This document shows positions 62,901 through 64,000 of a DNA stretch of 64,000 nucleotides, one piece after another. Location: NCBI RefSeq assembly GCF_014697625.1, contig NZ_JACJSG010000011.1:117843-181842 (forward strand), read 5' to 3'. The stretch's first letter is position 1. Every line of letters starts with the position of its first letter. Source of the stretch: Anabaena azotica FACHB-119 (GTDB lineage: Bacteria; Cyanobacteriota; Cyanobacteriia; Cyanobacteriales; Nostocaceae). Both the position numbers and the translations under genes were made by a program. Below the pieces are notes generated by a model that was not told the DNA's origin, made no database searches, and was given only the letters and a program-made list of their open reading frames with translations.

Positions 62901-64000
62901 CTAGAAACGCCTTCATTTGAACAAAGCAGTGAACTTGATTTAGGTGATGATTTACTAATCACAGATGCTGATTCATCAGAGTTAACAAGTGAACTGACAG
63001 ATATAACTTTTGAGTCTACAGATGATTTAGGTATTCTAGAAACGCCTTCATTTGAACAAAGCAGTGAACTTGATTTAGGTGCTGATTTACTAATTACAGA
63101 TTCTGATGAATCAGAGTTAACAAGTGAACTGACAGATATCACTTTTGAGTCTACAGATGATTTAGGTATTCTAGAAACGCCTTCATTTGAACAAAGCAGT
63201 GAACTTGATTTAGGTGCTGATTTACTAATCACAGATTCTGATTCATCAGAGTTAATTGGTGAACTGACAGATATCACTTTTGACTCTACAGATGATTTAG
63301 GTATTCTAGAAACGCCTGCGACTGAGCAAAGCAGTGAACTTGATTTAGGTGCTGATTTACTAATTACAGATTCTGATTCATCAGAGTTAACAAGTGAACT
63401 GACAGATATCACTTTTGACTCTACAGATGATTTAGGTATTCTAGAAACGCCTTCATCTGAACAAAGCAGTGAACTTGAATTAGGTGATGATTTACTAATT
63501 ACAGATGCTGATTCATCAGAGTTAATTGGTGAACTGACAGATATCACTTTTGACTCTACAGATGATTTCGCTAACTTAGAAACTATTTCGACCGAACAAA
63601 GCAGTGAACTTGATTTAGGTGCTGATTTACTAATCACAGATTCTGATTCATCAGAGTTAACAAGTGAACTGACAGATATCACTTTTGACTCTACAGATGA
63701 TTTAGGTATTCCAGAAACGCCTTCATTTGAACAAAGCAGTGAACTTGATTTAGGTGCTGATTTACTAATTACAGATGCTGATTCATCAGAGTTAATTGGT
63801 GAACTGACAGATATCACTTTTGACTCTACAGATGATTTCGCTAACTTAGAAACTATTTCGACCGAACAAAGCAGTGAACTTGATTTAGGTGCTGATTTAC
63901 TAATCACAGATTCTGATTCATCAGAGTTAACAAGTGAACTGACAGATATCACTTTTGACTCTACAGATGATTTAGGTATTCTAGAAACGCCTTCATCTGA
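59985..64000 (+). CDS. hmpE: CheA-like histidine kinase (HmpE), 5' part, cut by window end
   Basis: Open from ATG 59985 to the window end (at least 1338 codons). Residues 1-110 are an HPt domain: MLPEQQQRILGYFIEEARDH and the phospho-His in VFRAAHSIKGGAAMLGL (about 49). A second helical region (about 185-315) resembles another HPt-like fold without a clear His. Beyond about 330 it is a very acidic linker with two tandem-repeat blocks (four 26-residue units, then at least ten 45-residue units). The kinase core (dimerisation, ATPase, CheW, receiver) must lie downstream. The frame stays open through all repeats; a 498-codon minus-strand frame at 62456-63952 is its mirror image. Confidence 0.88.
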   Translation, partial: MLPEQQQRILGYFIEEARDHLNTIEQGLLNLQSTLNDPEMINEVFRAAHSIKGGAAMLGLTSIQHTSHRLEDCFKVLKENPIRVDQKLESLFLGVSDTLKALLEQLSGPFGLSEEAANTLMSETEPVFQWLHEHLELLVQKGVGGGVSEHLATQPYPADSVGTLTEIFFRQDGGNTGGEIYRTTPVKPTYAPVSAADQWGEFQAQVLQTLREMLQLFKQPATPATRQHLQDCCNDLVKIGKTWNLPNWCNLCKASANAIANQENTYLTLAKIVITEIKQGQELVLQGREPEITISHRLEALWGFPEMPLLEVAQNLLGDVPIIVNQSFIEPVALELEAPIALPTDSVTSLTEISEQLEPQNVTSQNYTTANILFDSEDHTLHSTSKIHTHGPEVGLAELNTLADLFEGETPELDETWQQEEILNITDAGDLRGEIREIENEEIDSDIADFLSLDDEREAPQISSIHEEIDSDIAEFLSLNDEKEAPQISSIHEEIDSDIAEFLSLDDERETPQISSIHEEIDSDIAEFLSLDDEKEEIQNDTSNSENLSLIFGDNFLGQDNQESQNLFKAPITAGEILQETREKANKLPDADDVIDDLLELSFDEDSSTLPSVAIDSDNLFLEKDINVDSLEEVKLSHDSEPKLITPTKDSSLSNLFNDLEASPLLSKDESELNDLFDLPSATISEFAQTEDDLDNFWDSATEDESEQLIEAVLQEDIAQALEESLFAAVASSDIYAESQQSISTSFDPEDLDITFLQEEEELDLIFSSDTENDLFGELSANDSSISADIQLREGDRKISPPEIHNFSQQPEALDFVPEFTTQVQEFSSVTDLEVDLFNEINGDATALESTENVENNDLFVTANTLDLQQPEAVIEHSSSTVEPTSEIELGDDLLITNSDLSELTDDLTDITFEDTSDFARVETFIEFSAPTVEDNSEFKLNDDLLITDADSSELTSELTDITFESTDDLGILETPSFEQSSELDLGDDLLITDADSSELTSELTDITFESTDDLGILETPSFEQSSELDLGADLLITDSDESELTSELTDITFESTDDLGILETPSFEQSSELDLGADLLITDSDSSELIGELTDITFDSTDDLGILETPATEQSSELDLGADLLITDSDSSELTSELTDITFDSTDDLGILETPSSEQSSELELGDDLLITDADSSELIGELTDITFDSTDDFANLETISTEQSSELDLGADLLITDSDSSELTSELTDITFDSTDDLGIPETPSFEQSSELDLGADLLITDADSSELIGELTDITFDSTDDFANLETISTEQSSELDLGADLLITDSDSSELTSELTDITFDSTDDLGILETPSS
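61305..61616 (+). repeat. 78-bp coding tandem repeat in hmpE, four units
   Basis: Units start at 61305, 61383, 61461 and 61539, each encoding EEIDSDIAEFLSLDDEREAP plus QISSIH; the fourth diverges in its last third. The period is a multiple of three, so copy number can vary without frameshift. Confidence 0.9.
62658..64000 (+). repeat. 135-bp coding tandem repeat in hmpE, at least ten units
   Basis: Unit anchors (D/A-DLLIT) lie at 62658, 62811, 62946, 63081, 63216, 63351, 63486, 63621, 63756 and 63891; the first spacing is 153 bp, the others exactly 135 bp (45 residues). The encoded unit is LLITDxDSSELTSELTDITF followed by xSTDDLGILETPSxEQSSEL and DLGAD. The array runs off the window. Confidence 0.92.

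Noticed and set aside
62456..63952. A 498-codon minus-strand open frame full of Ser and repeated SVISKSAPKSSS units
   Set aside because: It mirrors the 135-bp coding repeat of hmpE; the plus-strand frame continues from a clear HPt domain and an ATG.

Overview
The window looks like the chromosome of a filamentous, heterocyst-forming cyanobacterium of the Nostoc/Anabaena type. The evidence is many HIP1 octamers (GCGATCGC), long runs of short tandem heptamers between genes (STRR type), photosynthesis genes (psbX, ycf66, ycf19/YggT), a plastoquinone-type chorismate lyase, a cyAbrB regulator, an rbp-rpsU pair and an hmp motility-taxis locus. Coding density is ordinary, and many gaps are filled by small mobile elements and simple repeats.

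Layout. 0-2.5 kb: the 3' end of a structured mobile RNA element, a Coq4-like gene, an ABC-2 permease, and a DedA remnant split by a MITE. 2.5-5.4 kb: DoxX, then a DAHP synthase gene (aroF type, minus strand) whose upstream DNA carries two consecutive attenuators. Each has a tiny leader peptide packed with Phe/Tyr/Trp codons (MFSSSRYFYFWRKAVHRE and MTYFISWFYGFYFWPRASSG), followed by mutually exclusive antiterminator and terminator hairpins. This is the most exciting item in the window. 5.8-16 kb: a J-domain/pentapeptide protein, an epimerase, a triad-less alpha/beta hydrolase, a PEP-CTERM protein, an agmatinase-family enzyme, a cold-type RRM protein whose Shine-Dalgarno sequence sits in a hairpin, rpsU, an M48 protease and a COP23 protein.

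16-27 kb: an SDR, decayed elements and a kinase remnant, a copper amine oxidase, the aa3-type oxidase cluster coxBAC (minus), and divergent ctaA-ctaB (heme A supply). 27-31.4 kb: an AT-rich accessory island. It holds an orphan antitoxin, a 206-aa unknown protein paired with a PIN-domain protein, an HNH protein, a hypothetical protein and higBA; its first part is bracketed by 84-bp direct repeats. 31.6-42 kb: a CPBP protease, the cyAbrB regulator, a long gene-poor gap, sdhB, two TolB-like lipoproteins, ycf66, psbX, an RHH micro-gene beside a HEARO/omegaRNA-like element, YggT, accC and tRNA-Leu(GAG). 42-54 kb: chorismate lyase, a DUF3352 protein, the CcsA/CcsB heme-handling protein, a large hybrid histidine kinase, a KGK protein overrun by a second HEARO-like element, and tilS with in-frame repeats. 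52.5-64 kb: hmpF divergent from hmpABCDE. The last gene, hmpE (CheA-like), is cut by the window end inside a long 45-residue tandem repeat.

How the genes work together: coxBAC with ctaA/ctaB forms one respiratory unit (oxidase plus its heme A), and sdhB and the cytochrome c assembly gene also feed respiration. The hmp genes form one chemotaxis-like system for pilus-driven gliding. The aroF region suggests that aromatic amino acid synthesis is controlled by ribosome-mediated attenuation, fitting an enzyme that has no visible allosteric domain. Calls rest on reading the sequence and on knowledge of the families; no searches were run.
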